DNA of 64,000 nucleotides from assembly GCA_945888325.1 (NCBI GenBank), contig CAMDAC010000005.1:97690-161689 (forward strand). The letters run 5' to 3'. Source of the DNA: Candidatus Sulfopaludibacter sp. SbA3. GTDB lineage: Bacteria > Pseudomonadota > Alphaproteobacteria > Caulobacterales > Hyphomonadaceae. A model generated the notes under the pieces. It ran no database searches. It was given only the letters and a program-made list of their open reading frames with translations, and was not told where the DNA came from. A program made the position numbers and the translations under genes. Of this stretch, positions 23,776 to 33,210 are shown piece after piece. Position 1 is the stretch's first letter. Each line of letters starts with the position of its first letter.

Positions 23776-24696
23776 ATGACCCAGATCCCACACGAAACCG
23801 GCGATTTCGCCGCCACCTTCCAGATTGAAGGCCGCCCCATCCGCGGGCGCGCCGTCCGCATGGGCGCGCTCAGCATCTCCCCGATCCTCGACCGGCACGA
23901 CTATCCCCACCATCTCGCCCAGATCCTCGGCGAAGCGGTGACGCTGGCCGCCCTCGTCGGCGCCTCGCTGAAATTCGAAGGCAAGATCCTCGTCCAGGCC
24001 GAAGGCGACGGCCCGGTCACGCTGCTCGTCGGTGAGTACAACACCAATGGCAACGTGCGCGGCTATGCGCGCTACAATCCCGACGGCTGGGCCAATCTGG
24101 AACGCGTCAACAAGGGCGGCGAGCCGCACATGCCGCAGCTCTTCGGCCGCACCGGCCGCCTCGGCCTGATCCTCGTGCAGGACAATCCGGACATTCAGCC
24201 CTACCAGGGCATCGTGCCGCTGAACAAGGCGACGCTCGCTCAGTGTGCGGAAGACTATTTCGACATGTCGGAGCAGGTGCCCTCCAGCATCCGCATCGCC
24301 GTGGACCGCGCCGCCACCGGCGAATGGACCGCCGGCGGCATGCTGGTGCAACGCATCGCCGCCGACGACACGCGCGGCGAAACCGACGAAGGCTGGCGCG
24401 AAGCCGAAGCCCTGTTTAACACGCTGACACCTGCCGAACTGATCGATCCGGCCCTGCCGATGACCGAGCTCCTCTACCGCCTGTTCCACGAACAGGGCGT
24501 GACGCTGGAGTCCGGCATGGCCGTGCTCGACCAGTGCACCTGCAGCGAGGAACGCCTCGTCACCACGCTCAGCCAGATGCCGGACGAGTCGCTGCGCGAA
24601 CTCGTGGAAGAGGACGGCAACCTCTCCATCGATTGCCAGTTCTGCGCCCGCCACTACAACGTCGACATCTCCCGCGTCACCGGCCCGGTGAACTGA
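23776..24696 (+). CDS. hslO: Hsp33 redox-regulated chaperone
   Basis: A 306-residue Hsp33. The C-terminal zinc redox switch has the diagnostic CTC (Cys254, Cys256) and CQFC (Cys287, Cys290). The N-terminal domain carries LGEAVTLAALVGASLKFEG and the middle LLYRLFHEQGV. On oxidation and unfolding the cysteines form disulfides and the protein becomes a holdase for unfolded cytosolic proteins. ATG 23776 is the family-like start. It is probably cotranscribed with the upstream radical SAM gene and perhaps argF. Confidence 0.95.
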   Translation: MTQIPHETGDFAATFQIEGRPIRGRAVRMGALSISPILDRHDYPHHLAQILGEAVTLAALVGASLKFEGKILVQAEGDGPVTLLVGEYNTNGNVRGYARYNPDGWANLERVNKGGEPHMPQLFGRTGRLGLILVQDNPDIQPYQGIVPLNKATLAQCAEDYFDMSEQVPSSIRIAVDRAATGEWTAGGMLVQRIAADDTRGETDEGWREAEALFNTLTPAELIDPALPMTELLYRLFHEQGVTLESGMAVLDQCTCSEERLVTTLSQMPDESLRELVEEDGNLSIDCQFCARHYNVDISRVTGPVN

Positions 24697-24745
24697 ACCG
24701 GCGATAACAGGCGATAACGGATCGATACCGAGCGATAAAAAATGA

Positions 24746-24764
24746 GAATCTTTGAGAAAGATTC
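24746..24764. repeat. Palindrome with two GANTC sites, after hslO
   Basis: GAATCTTT (24746-24753) and AAAGATTC (24757-24764) form an 8-bp perfect stem with a GAG loop. Each outer end contains a GANTC, the CcrM methylation sequence of alphaproteobacteria. Just upstream (24700-24740) the octamer-like word GCGATAA recurs three times. In this GC-rich genome the region stands out. It may be a terminator-like hairpin for hslO, without a clear T-run, or a regulatory site. Confidence 0.4.
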
Positions 24765-24864
24765 GACATCCGGAGTGCATTGATTGCATGCGGATGAGGC
24801 GGCTTGGAGAGGGTCGGCGAGGTCTGGGCACCAGAGTTATGCCTACAACAAACACTCCGACCGA

Positions 24865-24907
24865 AAAATACATCTCAATCCGTTCAGGCCGTTATAAAAT
24901 ACATCTC
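24865..24907. repeat. 12-bp direct repeats in an AT-rich spacer
   Basis: AAAATACATCTC occurs exactly at 24865-24876 and 24896-24907, 31 nt apart, each followed by an AT(T)CCG-like tail. A CTCCGT/ACGGAG hairpin follows at 24925-24938. A 38-codon frame covers this (ATG 24840 to 24955) but has neither familiar sequence nor typical codon use. The 424-nt spacer 24697-25120 holds no gene I can support. Confidence 0.45.
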
Positions 24908-24986
24908 GATTCCGAACGCTACACCTCCGTAGACGGAGTTATACTCTGCGAATGATTTCTTTGTTCTGGATTCAACCCAACGATCT

Positions 24987-25074
24987 CCGCTCATCCCGGC
25001 GGAAGCCGGGACCCAGACTTGAGGCACGTTGCAAAGCCGCCTCACTGGATCCCGTCTTTCGACGGGATGAGCGG
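24987..25074. repeat. Dispersed palindromic intergenic repeat (about 88 nt)
   Basis: The outer arms CCGCTCATCCCG (24987-24998) and CGGGATGAGCGG (25063-25074) are perfect 12-nt inverted repeats, with GGAAGCCGGGACCCAG and ACTGGATCCCG inside. This form is characteristic of short non-coding palindromic repeats scattered in alphaproteobacterial intergenic regions. It lies between the convergent hslO and M20 peptidase genes, where a transcript would fold into a long hairpin. Confidence 0.7.
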
Positions 25075-25120
25075 AAACGGATACGAGCAGTGGTGGAACC
25101 GGCGAGTCTAAGCTCCGAAC

Positions 25121-26614
25121 CTACTCCGCCGAATCCATCGCTAGGATCACCTGCGCATAGCCCCGCGCCAGGCGGCCCATGTTCTCGACGCTCGTGCGCT
25201 CATTGGTGCCGTGGAACCCCGTCAGCTCATCCGGCGTCAGCACCGCCGGCGCAAAGCGGTAGACGTTCGGTGTGATCGCTTCGGCATAGCGCCCGTCGGT
25301 AGCCCCGAGCACGAGGCCGGGTGCGACCGGCGAGCCGGGCAGCGTGGCTTCCGATACGCTCGCCAGAACGGCGTAGGCGCGATTATCCGTAGGCGACACG
25401 TTCGATGCGCCCGCCCCGCGAATGCCGTTCTTGCCCACTTCCACCTCGATGCCCTCGATGCCGGAGGTCACCTTCTTCACATGCGCGATGATCTCTTCCT
25501 CGGTATCGTTCGGATGGATGCGGAAGTTCACCGTCGCGGTGGCGCGCTGCGCCAGAACATTCTCCTTCGCGGACCCGGTCAGCATGGTCGGTGCCGTCGT
25601 CGTGCGGATCATTGCGTTACCTGCCGGAACGTCCGCCAGCTGAGCATCGACCAGGCCCTTGAACAGCCAGAGATTGGCAAAGGCGAGACGCTGGGCAAAC
25701 GGCATGTCCTTGCCGGCGGCCTCGAAAAGCTCGGAGACCGGCGGCTTGGACAGGTCCGCCGGCATCTGGTTTTCGTCCAGCGCCACAACCGCCCGGGCGA
25801 GGCGCACGGCGGCCGAATCGCGCGGCGGCGTGGACGAATGCCCGCCCGTGCCGACAGCGACCACATCCACGGTCACATAGCCCTTTTCGGCGATGCCGAT
25901 GAAGCCCATCGCCTTGCCGCTCAGCGGGGAGGGGTTGACCACCATGAAGCCTTCGTCCAGCGCAAATTCCGGCTCGACGCCGCGCGATTTCAGCAGCGCG
26001 ACGCCCGCCTCGGCGCCGGAGCCCGAGACTTCCTCGTCATGCCCGAACATGAAATAGACCGTACGCTGAGGTTTGAATCCGGACGTTGCCAGCGCCTCAG
26101 CGGCCTCCATCAGCCCGACCAGCGAGCCCTTGTTGTCGATTGCCCCGCGCCCGTAGATATAGCCGTCGATGATCGCGCCCTCGAACGGCGCGCCTTCCCA
26201 GTCGCCTTCGGTGCCGATGTTGACCGGCACCACATCCTGGTGCGCCATCAGCAGCAGCGGCTTCAGCGACGGATCCGATCCGGCCCAAGTGTAGAGCAGC
26301 GTCAGCGTGTCCGGCACCAGCTCCTTCGTCATCGCCGCATGCGCAGCCGGATAGGCCTCCTCGAGCCAGGCATGCAACGCGAACCACTCGCCTTCCTGAC
26401 CGGGCCGCGGATCGCCGCTCGCCAGCGTGACCGTCTTGAACTGGATCGCGCGGGAAAGATTCTGCGCCCCGCGCTCGGCGGAAATTTCCGGCGGCGCCGG
26501 CAAGGTCACGCGCCCACCCACCGGCTCGGCGCCGTAGTTCATCGCATTGAACACCAGTAGCCCGGCGAATGCTGCAACTGCGAGTAAAAGCCCGATGAGA
26601 ATGTTGCGGATCAT
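25121..26614 (-). CDS. M20-family metallopeptidase (PM20D1/CPS1-like)
   Basis: A 497-residue M20 zinc peptidase with an N-terminal membrane anchor (about 4-24). Metal-site motifs are MAHQDVVPV, GRGAIDNKGSL and GHDEEVSGSGAE, with a dimerisation-domain GTGGHSSTPP and a late FHGTNER. It resembles the carboxypeptidase S/PM20D1 subgroup, which cleaves or forms N-acyl amino acids. Probably anchored in the inner membrane with the catalytic domain in the periplasm. Convergent with hslO across the repeat-bearing spacer and divergent from a transporter gene (120 nt). Confidence 0.9.
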   Translation of the reverse strand: MIRNILIGLLLAVAAFAGLLVFNAMNYGAEPVGGRVTLPAPPEISAERGAQNLSRAIQFKTVTLASGDPRPGQEGEWFALHAWLEEAYPAAHAAMTKELVPDTLTLLYTWAGSDPSLKPLLLMAHQDVVPVNIGTEGDWEGAPFEGAIIDGYIYGRGAIDNKGSLVGLMEAAEALATSGFKPQRTVYFMFGHDEEVSGSGAEAGVALLKSRGVEPEFALDEGFMVVNPSPLSGKAMGFIGIAEKGYVTVDVVAVGTGGHSSTPPRDSAAVRLARAVVALDENQMPADLSKPPVSELFEAAGKDMPFAQRLAFANLWLFKGLVDAQLADVPAGNAMIRTTTAPTMLTGSAKENVLAQRATATVNFRIHPNDTEEEIIAHVKKVTSGIEGIEVEVGKNGIRGAGASNVSPTDNRAYAVLASVSEATLPGSPVAPGLVLGATDGRYAEAITPNVYRFAPAVLTPDELTGFHGTNERTSVENMGRLARGYAQVILAMDSAE

Positions 26615-26734
26615 GTGCGGCGGCCCTCCGGTTTTCTGTTGGCCGAGCGATTGCGCCGGGGCTTTGCCGCGTCAAGCTTGCGGCCACAAAAAAATGACTT
26701 GGCCGTCACCTTTTCGGACGGCAGTGTGCCGCCC

Positions 26735-28093
26735 ATGGTTGACCCAACTCCGAAGCGCCTGAGTACTCCCCGCGTCCTCGCCCTCTCCACGCTCGCATTT
26801 CCGCTGGCCGGGATTGGCTTACCCCTCGGCGTCTACCTGTCACCGTTCTATGCAGATGAACTGGGCCTCGGCCTGGCGCTGACAGGCACGCTGTTCATGC
26901 TTCTACGTTTGCTCGACATGGTGCTCGATCCCACCATCGGACATTTCGTTGATCACTTTACCTCGAAGTGGGGCCGCGCGCGTCCGTGGATTGTGGCCAG
27001 CGTGCCGATGCTGATGCTTTCTGCCTTCTTTGTTTACCTGCCTCCGCGCGAAGGCGTGAACGCGTTCTATTTCGTGCTCTGGATGGTGGTGCTGTATCTC
27101 GGTTCCACGATGATGATCATCGCGCGCAACGCTTGGGTTGCCGACATTGCCGCAGACTATGATGACCGCTCGCGTCACTTCGTGCTGATCGAGATGGCGA
27201 GCGTGCTCAGCATGCTGTTCCTGCTGATCATCCCGGTGATCATCGCCAGCAATGGCGGCGACCGCTTTGAGCAGATTGGCGCGATGGGTTGGTGCCTGAT
27301 CATATCCCTGCCGGTCACGGCGCTCATTGCCTGCGCGTTCGTACCTGACCTTCCCCGGACAAAGGACCCCGACGCGAAGGGTTTCAGCTTCGCCGAAATG
27401 CGCATGGCGGTGGGGAACCGCTACCTGATGACGGTCCTTCTGCTCGAGGTTCTCGTTGGCATGGGCATCACCGTCACGGCGTCCCTGTACCTGTTCGTCG
27501 CCGAGTCCGTTTTCGGCCTTGGCGACGCGCAGGCAAGCCTCTTGCTGGTCGTTTTTTTTCTCTCTTCGGTGTTTGGCCTGCCGGTCTGGATGCGCCTCGC
27601 CGCCAAGACCGAAAAGCACAAGGCTGTCTGTTTCGCGGTGCTCATGTCGGCAGGCAGCTACGCACTTTATTTCCTCGTGGCGCAATTCGGCGGTTTCTGG
27701 CCGTTCGCCGTGGCGGCTGTGATCAACGGATTCGCTTTCACCGCGCCGCTGGTCATCGGCCGTTCGATGACGGCGGATGTGGTCGAGTGGGAACTGGCCC
27801 GCTCCGGGATCAACCGGGCCGGATTGTACTTCGGGCTGAATGCCGGCGCCTACAAGATCGGCGCCAGCGTGGCGACGGGCCTTGCCTACCTGCTGGTGGG
27901 CCTGGCCGCCGGTTACGAGGCAGGCGCGGACAATTCTCCGGAAGCGGTGCAGGGCTTGCTTATCATCTTCTGCGTGCTGCCTGCCCTGCTTTACTTCGCC
28001 ACTTACTTGGCGGTCCGCAACTATCCGCTGACGCGCGCGATACAGGCCGAGACAGCTGGCCAGCTGGGAACAGCAGTGAAGGTTGAAGCTTAA
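26735..28093 (+). CDS. GPH-type sugar:cation symporter (MFS, MelB-like)
   Basis: A 452-residue transporter with 12 predicted membrane segments. The GPH signature region LLRLLDMVLDPTIGHFVDHF and TSKWGRARPWIV follows TM2, and a second region FTAPLVIGRSMTADVVEWE and NRAGLYFGLNAG lies in the C-terminal half. Members import galactosides, pentosides or hexuronides with Na+ or H+. No glycosidase lies nearby, so substrate cannot be inferred. Start ATG 26735 (MVDPTPKRL); the open frame extends 40 codons further but without family similarity. Its stop TAA overlaps the convergent DUF924 stop within TTAA. Confidence 0.88.
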   Translation: MVDPTPKRLSTPRVLALSTLAFPLAGIGLPLGVYLSPFYADELGLGLALTGTLFMLLRLLDMVLDPTIGHFVDHFTSKWGRARPWIVASVPMLMLSAFFVYLPPREGVNAFYFVLWMVVLYLGSTMMIIARNAWVADIAADYDDRSRHFVLIEMASVLSMLFLLIIPVIIASNGGDRFEQIGAMGWCLIISLPVTALIACAFVPDLPRTKDPDAKGFSFAEMRMAVGNRYLMTVLLLEVLVGMGITVTASLYLFVAESVFGLGDAQASLLLVVFFLSSVFGLPVWMRLAAKTEKHKAVCFAVLMSAGSYALYFLVAQFGGFWPFAVAAVINGFAFTAPLVIGRSMTADVVEWELARSGINRAGLYFGLNAGAYKIGASVATGLAYLLVGLAAGYEAGADNSPEAVQGLLIIFCVLPALLYFATYLAVRNYPLTRAIQAETAGQLGTAVKVEA

Positions 28094-28701
28094 AACCCGC
28101 CGCCTTCGGCGAGCCATTCCAGTTCGTCCGGCGTGCTAACCCGTCCGACGACTGCATTGCGATGGGGGAAGCGGCCGAACTGCTGGATGGCGTCGCGGTG
28201 CTGGCGGGCATAGTCGAGGGTGGACTTCGTGAACTCGTCGAAGCCGGGACGCGCCTCTGCGTGGAGCGACGTGAACAGGTCGACCGAGCGGGCCTGCAAG
28301 CCTTCATCTTCGGCATGTTCGAGCGGCAGGTAGAAGAACACGCGTTCGGCTTCCGACAGGCCCAGGTCCTCGCGGACGAGCAGGCCTTCCTTGCACAGAT
28401 GAAGCGCCAGCCGGTCCTGCGCAAAGGCGCGCGGGGACTTGCGGAAAATGTTACGGCTGAACTGGTCGAGCACGATGATCGCCGCAAGGCGCCCCTTCGC
28501 GCCGCGCGCCGCCCAGTCCTCGGCCAGCGGTCCGGCGGACAAAGTCTCCAGCAGCGGCTGGAATCGCGCGGCAATCTCGACGTCCAGCGCCTCGCCGCCC
28601 TTGAACCACATCTTGTTCTTCAGCTTCAGTTCGGCCGGCGAATTCGCCGCCTCGCCGATCCAGAAGGTCAGCACGTCCTCGGGGGAGGGCAGCCCGGTCA
28701 T
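28090..28701 (-). CDS. DUF924-family protein
   Basis: A 203-residue all-helical cytosolic protein. The family signature is VLTFWIGEA at the start, followed by [32 protein letters not shown] and [13 protein letters not shown] (quoted in parts). The function of DUF924 is not known; TPR-like folds suggest protein binding. The ATG overlaps the ubiG stop (ATGA), so it is translationally coupled to the ubiquinone methyltransferase. Confidence 0.87.
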   Translation of the reverse strand: MTGLPSPEDVLTFWIGEAANSPAELKLKNKMWFKGGEALDVEIAARFQPLLETLSAGPLAEDWAARGAKGRLAAIIVLDQFSRNIFRKSPRAFAQDRLALHLCKEGLLVREDLGLSEAERVFFYLPLEHAEDEGLQARSVDLFTSLHAEARPGFDEFTKSTLDYARQHRDAIQQFGRFPHRNAVVGRVSTPDELEWLAEGGGF

Positions 28702-29474
28702 GGCGCCGGACGCCGTGCGACGATCATGTAGTTCACCGATGCATCCCCGGTCAGCTTCCACTGGCCGGACAGCGGATAGAAGCTGACGCCAATTGGCGCC
28801 TCCGGTTTCATGCCGGCGCCGGTCAGTGCCGTTTCGACTTCTTCCGGCGTCACGAACTTCGACCAGTCATGTGTCCCGCGTGGCAGCCAACCGAGCACGT
28901 ACTCGGCGCCGATCACGGCTGTCGCGAGCGCCTTGGCGGTGCGGTTGAGGGTCGCGACGATCATCAGTCCGCCGGGGCGAACGAGGCGCGCGGTATCGGC
29001 GAGGAACTGCGCAGGGTCTGCGACATGCTCGACGACTTCTAGGTTAAGGACGATGTCGAACAGCGGCTCGCCGGCGGCCAGCAGGCCCTCGGCCGTCCCG
29101 GCGCGGTAGTCGATCTTCAGGCCCTGTTCGGTCGCGTGGGTCAGCGCGGTCTTGATATTGGCCTCCGAGGCATCCACCCCGGTCACCGAGGCGCCGAGCC
29201 GCGCCATCGGCTCGCAAACGAGCCCGCCTCCGCAGCCGATATCCAGCAGGCGCAGGCCCTCCAGCGGCTTCAGGGCGCCCTTGGAAATCGAAAAATGGGT
29301 CTCCGCCGTCTCGCGGATGAACTTGAGGCGCACGGGGTTGAAGCGGTGCAGCGGCTTGAACTTGCCGTTCGGATTCCACCAGTCTGCCGCCATGGCCGAG
29401 AATTTGGCGACCTCGGCCGCATCAATGCTCGGCGTTACCGGCGTCTCGAGAGAGGCCTCAATCGTTTTTGCCAT
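28698..29474 (-). CDS. ubiG: Ubiquinone biosynthesis O-methyltransferase
   Basis: A 258-residue class I SAM methyltransferase. The family start [22 protein letters not shown] and the SAM motif [20 protein letters not shown] (20 residues, about 73-92) are characteristic, with [11 protein letters not shown] and [15 protein letters not shown]. UbiG performs both O-methylations of the ubiquinone ring at the inner membrane. It is divergent from lysC (93 nt spacer), a common arrangement in alphaproteobacteria, and coupled to a DUF924 gene. The upstream ABC1-kinase gene in this window may act in the same pathway. Confidence 0.94.
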   Translation of the reverse strand: MAKTIEASLETPVTPSIDAAEVAKFSAMAADWWNPNGKFKPLHRFNPVRLKFIRETAETHFSISKGALKPLEGLRLLDIGCGGGLVCEPMARLGASVTGVDASEANIKTALTHATEQGLKIDYRAGTAEGLLAAGEPLFDIVLNLEVVEHVADPAQFLADTARLVRPGGLMIVATLNRTAKALATAVIGAEYVLGWLPRGTHDWSKFVTPEEVETALTGAGMKPEAPIGVSFYPLSGQWKLTGDASVNYMIVARRPAP

Positions 29475-29567
29475 TGTTTAGCAATCCTGTTTGATCCGCG
29501 CCGCAGTTTACCCTAGAGGGGCCGATATAGGACGCCCCTAGCGGGGCAGATAGCCGGTTGGGGCGAA

Positions 29568-30815
29568 ATGGCGCGCACAGTACTGAAATTCGGCGGCACA
29601 TCGGTCGGCGATCTGGACCGGATTGCCAACGTTGCCAACATCGTGGCCGCGCGCGCGGCCAAGGGCGAGCATATGGCAGTCATCGTCTCGGCCATGTCGG
29701 GCGAGACCAACAAGCTGGTCGCCCTGGCCGACGGGGCCGCCGGCAAGGACCTGCCGCGCCACCTCTATGACGACGAGTATGACGTGGTGGTCGCCTCGGG
29801 CGAGCAGGTCACTGCCGGCCTGCTGGCGCTGGCGCTGCGCCGCAAGGGCCTGAAGGCGCGCTCCTGGCTTGGCTGGCAGCTACGGCTGAAGACCGACAAC
29901 AGCCATGGCCGGGCACGGATCATGGGGTTTGACGACTCCGCCTTGCCGGACTCGATCGATTCCGGCGAGATCGCCGTGGTCGCAGGTTTCCAGGGCGTGA
30001 CCGATGATTTCCGGGTGACGACGCTTGGCCGGGGTGGCTCGGACACGAGCGCGGTCGCCGTGGCCGCAGCGCTCGGCGCCAAGGTGTGCGACATCTATAC
30101 GGATGTCGACGGCGTCTACACGACCGATCCGAGGATGGTGCCGAAGGCGCGCCGCCTCGACAAGATTTCGTATGAAGAGATGCTCGAGATGGCCTCGCTC
30201 GGCGCCAAGGTGCTACAGACGCGCTCGGTCGAGCTGGCGATGAACCACAATGTGCCGGTGCGCGTCCTGTCGAGCTTCGTGAAGCCCGGCGAGGAAACCC
30301 CCGGAACGCTAGTCTGTGCAGAGGAAGAGATCGTGGAAAAGCAGGTTGTCAGCGGCGTCGCTTATTCGCGGGATGAAGCCAAGGTCACGCTGTATGGCGT
30401 GCCGGACCGTCCGGGATCGTCGGCGAAGATCTTCTCGGCGCTGGCGAAGGCCGGGGTGAACGTCGACATGATCGTGCAGGCAAGCTCACGCGAAGCGTCC
30501 AAGGCGAACCTGGTGTTCACCTGTACCGAGCGCGACAGCCCCTTCGCCCGCGAGACGCTTGAGAAGCTGAAGGACGATGTCGGCTATGAGCGGCTGGAAG
30601 TGGTCCGCGACGTGTCCAAGATCTCGATCATCGGTGTCGGCATGAAGAGCCATACTGGGGTTGCCGAGAAAATGTTCACGGCCCTCTCGGAAAAGAGCAT
30701 CAACATCGATGTCATCTCCACCTCCGAGATCAAGATATCCGTGCTGATCGCCGCGCCCTATACCGAACTGGCCGTTCGCGCCCTTCATACTGCTTTCGGT
30801 CTAGACTCAGAATAA
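29568..30815 (+). CDS. lysC: Aspartate kinase
   Basis: A 415-residue aspartokinase. The catalytic domain begins VLKFGGTSVGD and contains GRGGSDTSAVAVAAAL and DIYTDVDGVYTTDPR. Two ACT domains follow (about 265-415; for example VTLYGVPDRPGSSAKIFSAL), the site of feedback inhibition by lysine and/or threonine. It phosphorylates aspartate, feeding lysine, threonine, methionine and diaminopimelate for the cell wall. Aspartate semialdehyde from this route also feeds the carboxynorspermidine synthase in this window. ptsP follows after 23 nt, the standard alphaproteobacterial order. Confidence 0.96.
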   Translation: MARTVLKFGGTSVGDLDRIANVANIVAARAAKGEHMAVIVSAMSGETNKLVALADGAAGKDLPRHLYDDEYDVVVASGEQVTAGLLALALRRKGLKARSWLGWQLRLKTDNSHGRARIMGFDDSALPDSIDSGEIAVVAGFQGVTDDFRVTTLGRGGSDTSAVAVAAALGAKVCDIYTDVDGVYTTDPRMVPKARRLDKISYEEMLEMASLGAKVLQTRSVELAMNHNVPVRVLSSFVKPGEETPGTLVCAEEEIVEKQVVSGVAYSRDEAKVTLYGVPDRPGSSAKIFSALAKAGVNVDMIVQASSREASKANLVFTCTERDSPFARETLEKLKDDVGYERLEVVRDVSKISIIGVGMKSHTGVAEKMFTALSEKSINIDVISTSEIKISVLIAAPYTELAVRALHTAFGLDSE

Positions 30816-30838
30816 TCCGCCATCCCGAACGGGAGAGC

Positions 30839-33109
30839 ATGCCCTACAACATACCGGCCACCCGTGTGCTCATGAACAACCTCCGCCAGGTGATGGCGGA
30901 GGATGGCGACACACGCTCCCGGCTCGACCATGTCGTGCGGCTGATCGCGTCGACGATGGTGGCGGATGTCTGCTCCATTTATGTGCGCGAGACCGACGGC
31001 GCGCTGCTGCTGATCGCCACCGAAGGCCTCAAGCCGGAAGCCGTCAACAAGACACGCCTTGCCGCGCATGAAGGCCTCGTCGGGTTCGTGGCGCGCACGG
31101 CCGAGCCGATTGCCATCGAGGATGCCCCGCGCCATCCGGCCTTCTCCTACCGGCCGGAGACGGGGGAGGACCCCTTCCACGCCTTCCTCGGCGTACCGAT
31201 CCTGCGCACCGGCGGGGTGACCGGCGTGCTGGTCGTCCAGAACCGTACGGAGCGCGCCTACGGCGAAGAAGAAATCGACACGCTGCAAACCATCTCAATG
31301 GTGCTGGCGGAAATCGTCCATACGCTCGAGACGACCCCGGCGGCGCAGCAGGCGCCAGAGCGCAAGGTGCGCGGACCGGGCGGCGGCAATCTCAAGGGCC
31401 GCATCTTCTGCGAAGGCCTCGGCTTCGGCCGGGCCGTGCTGCACGATCCGGTCGTCCCGGCGGCGAAGTTCTTTGCGACCGACATGACCGCCGAGTCCGA
31501 GCGCCTCAACGAAGGCCTGATCGGCCTGCGCGCTTCGATCGACCGGATGATGCTGATCGACGGCGCGGCGCTGGGCGGCGATCCGCGCGACGTGATGGAA
31601 GCCTACCGGCTGCTGGCGGAGGATCCGTCCTGGGCCGAGAAGCTGCATGAGGGCATCCGGTCTGGCCTGTCGGCGGAGGCCTCGGTCGACCGGGCCCGGC
31701 GCGAACACCGCGCGCGGCTGATGAGCGCGCGCGATCCCTACCTGCGCGAACGGCTGCATGACCTCGAAGACCTCGACAACCGCCTGCTGCGGGTGCTCGG
31801 CGGGGAAGAGGGCAAGCCAAAGATCAAGGGCGACCGCAGCGTCCTCGTCGCCCGGCGCCTCGGACCGGCAGAGCTGCTGGAATATGCCAAGTCAGGACTG
31901 CGCGGCCTGCTGATGGAGGAGGCAGCGGCCTCGTCGCACGCCGCCATCGTGGCGCGCGCGCTCGGCATCCCGGCGATTGGCGGCATCGAGAACCTGACCA
32001 CGCGGATCGAGCAGGGCGACTATATCATCGTCGATGCCGAGGAAGGCACGGTGCACGTGCGCCCGGACGATGTGGTGTACGATGCGTACAAGGCCCGGGT
32101 CGGGCTGCGATCGGAGCGGCAGGCGCGGTATGCCGCGCTGAAAGGCCTGCCGGCGCAGACGCTGGATGGCACGCACATCTCGCTGATGCTGAACGCCGGC
32201 CTCGACCTCGATCTCGACATGCTCGACCAGGCAGGCGCCGACGGCGTCGGCCTGTTTCGCACCGAGTTCCAGTTCCTCGTGTCAGAGACGCTGCCGCGGC
32301 TCGATGACCAGATCACGCTGTACCAGCGGGTGCTGGAGCGGGCGGCGGGACGGCCGGTCGTGTTCCGTACGCTCGACCTCGGCGGTGACAAGGTGCTGCC
32401 GGCGCTGAACCTCCAGCGGGAAGAGAACCCGGCCCTCGGCTGGCGGTCGATCCGCTTTGCGCTCGATCACAAGGGCCTGTTCCGGCGCCAGCTCAGGGCG
32501 CTGGTCCGCGCGGCCGGGGATGGCCCGCTGACAGTGATGTTCCCCATGGTGACGGTCCCGTCGGAGTATCACGCGGCTAAGGCCCTGCTGCTGGAAGAGA
32601 TCGCCTGGAGCGCCCGGCAGACGGGGAAACAGCCCTCGAAGCTGGAAGTCGGCGTGATGCTGGAGACTCCGGCGCTGGGCTTCTCGATGCAGGACCTGGC
32701 AGGGGAGGTCGATTTCCTGTCGGTCGGGACCAACGACCTTTTGCAGTTCTTCTTTGCGGCTGACCGGATGACCCCGTCGGTCAGCGAACGCTACGACCTC
32801 GTGGACCCGGCCGCGCTGCGCTACCTCAAGATGGTCGCCGATACCTGCAAGGCCGGCAACATACGCCTCTCGGTCTGCGGGGAAGCCACCGCGTCACCGC
32901 CCGTGGCGCTGTGCTTTGCGGCGCTTGGGTATACCAGCCTGTCGATGGCGGCCTCGGCCATCGGCCCGGTCAAGCAGGCGCTGCGCGGGGTGGACCTGAA
33001 CGCCTTCCGGGCGGGGCTTTTCGAACGGATGGACAAACCGAACGGATCGTTCCGTAACCAAGTGTTAGCACTCGCGGCGGAACATGGGATTGACACAGCT
33101 GACAGTTGA
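30839..33109 (+). CDS. ptsP: PTS-Ntr enzyme I (phosphoenolpyruvate-protein phosphotransferase)
   Basis: A 756-residue EI-Ntr. An N-terminal GAF domain (about 15-160) is followed by the EI N-terminal region, the phospho-His in SSHAAIVARALGIPAIGG and the PEP-binding barrel: LFRTEFQFL, FRTLDLGGDK, MLETPA, SVGTNDLLQFFFAADR and the Cys of SVCGEATA. Autophosphorylated from PEP, it starts the nitrogen PTS relay to NPr and EIIA-Ntr, which regulates metabolism and potassium rather than sugar uptake. GAF domains in this family sense glutamine in several proteobacteria. It is likely cotranscribed with lysC. Confidence 0.95.
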   Translation: MPYNIPATRVLMNNLRQVMAEDGDTRSRLDHVVRLIASTMVADVCSIYVRETDGALLLIATEGLKPEAVNKTRLAAHEGLVGFVARTAEPIAIEDAPRHPAFSYRPETGEDPFHAFLGVPILRTGGVTGVLVVQNRTERAYGEEEIDTLQTISMVLAEIVHTLETTPAAQQAPERKVRGPGGGNLKGRIFCEGLGFGRAVLHDPVVPAAKFFATDMTAESERLNEGLIGLRASIDRMMLIDGAALGGDPRDVMEAYRLLAEDPSWAEKLHEGIRSGLSAEASVDRARREHRARLMSARDPYLRERLHDLEDLDNRLLRVLGGEEGKPKIKGDRSVLVARRLGPAELLEYAKSGLRGLLMEEAAASSHAAIVARALGIPAIGGIENLTTRIEQGDYIIVDAEEGTVHVRPDDVVYDAYKARVGLRSERQARYAALKGLPAQTLDGTHISLMLNAGLDLDLDMLDQAGADGVGLFRTEFQFLVSETLPRLDDQITLYQRVLERAAGRPVVFRTLDLGGDKVLPALNLQREENPALGWRSIRFALDHKGLFRRQLRALVRAAGDGPLTVMFPMVTVPSEYHAAKALLLEEIAWSARQTGKQPSKLEVGVMLETPALGFSMQDLAGEVDFLSVGTNDLLQFFFAADRMTPSVSERYDLVDPAALRYLKMVADTCKAGNIRLSVCGEATASPPVALCFAALGYTSLSMAASAIGPVKQALRGVDLNAFRAGLFERMDKPNGSFRNQVLALAAEHGIDTADS

Positions 33110-33210
33110 AGCGTGTTGCGGCGGCGAGAACTCGGCCTTACCTAGACTATGGACCGGTTCTTGCCCCGATTTCATTTGGTGGCAACCGTGGTCAGTGAGA
33201 CTGGTAGACA

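Noticed and set aside
24840..24955. 38-codon small gene MPTTNTPTEKY...
   Set aside because: Overlaps the direct repeats and a hairpin, no ribosome-binding site, AT-biased codons; treated as non-coding.
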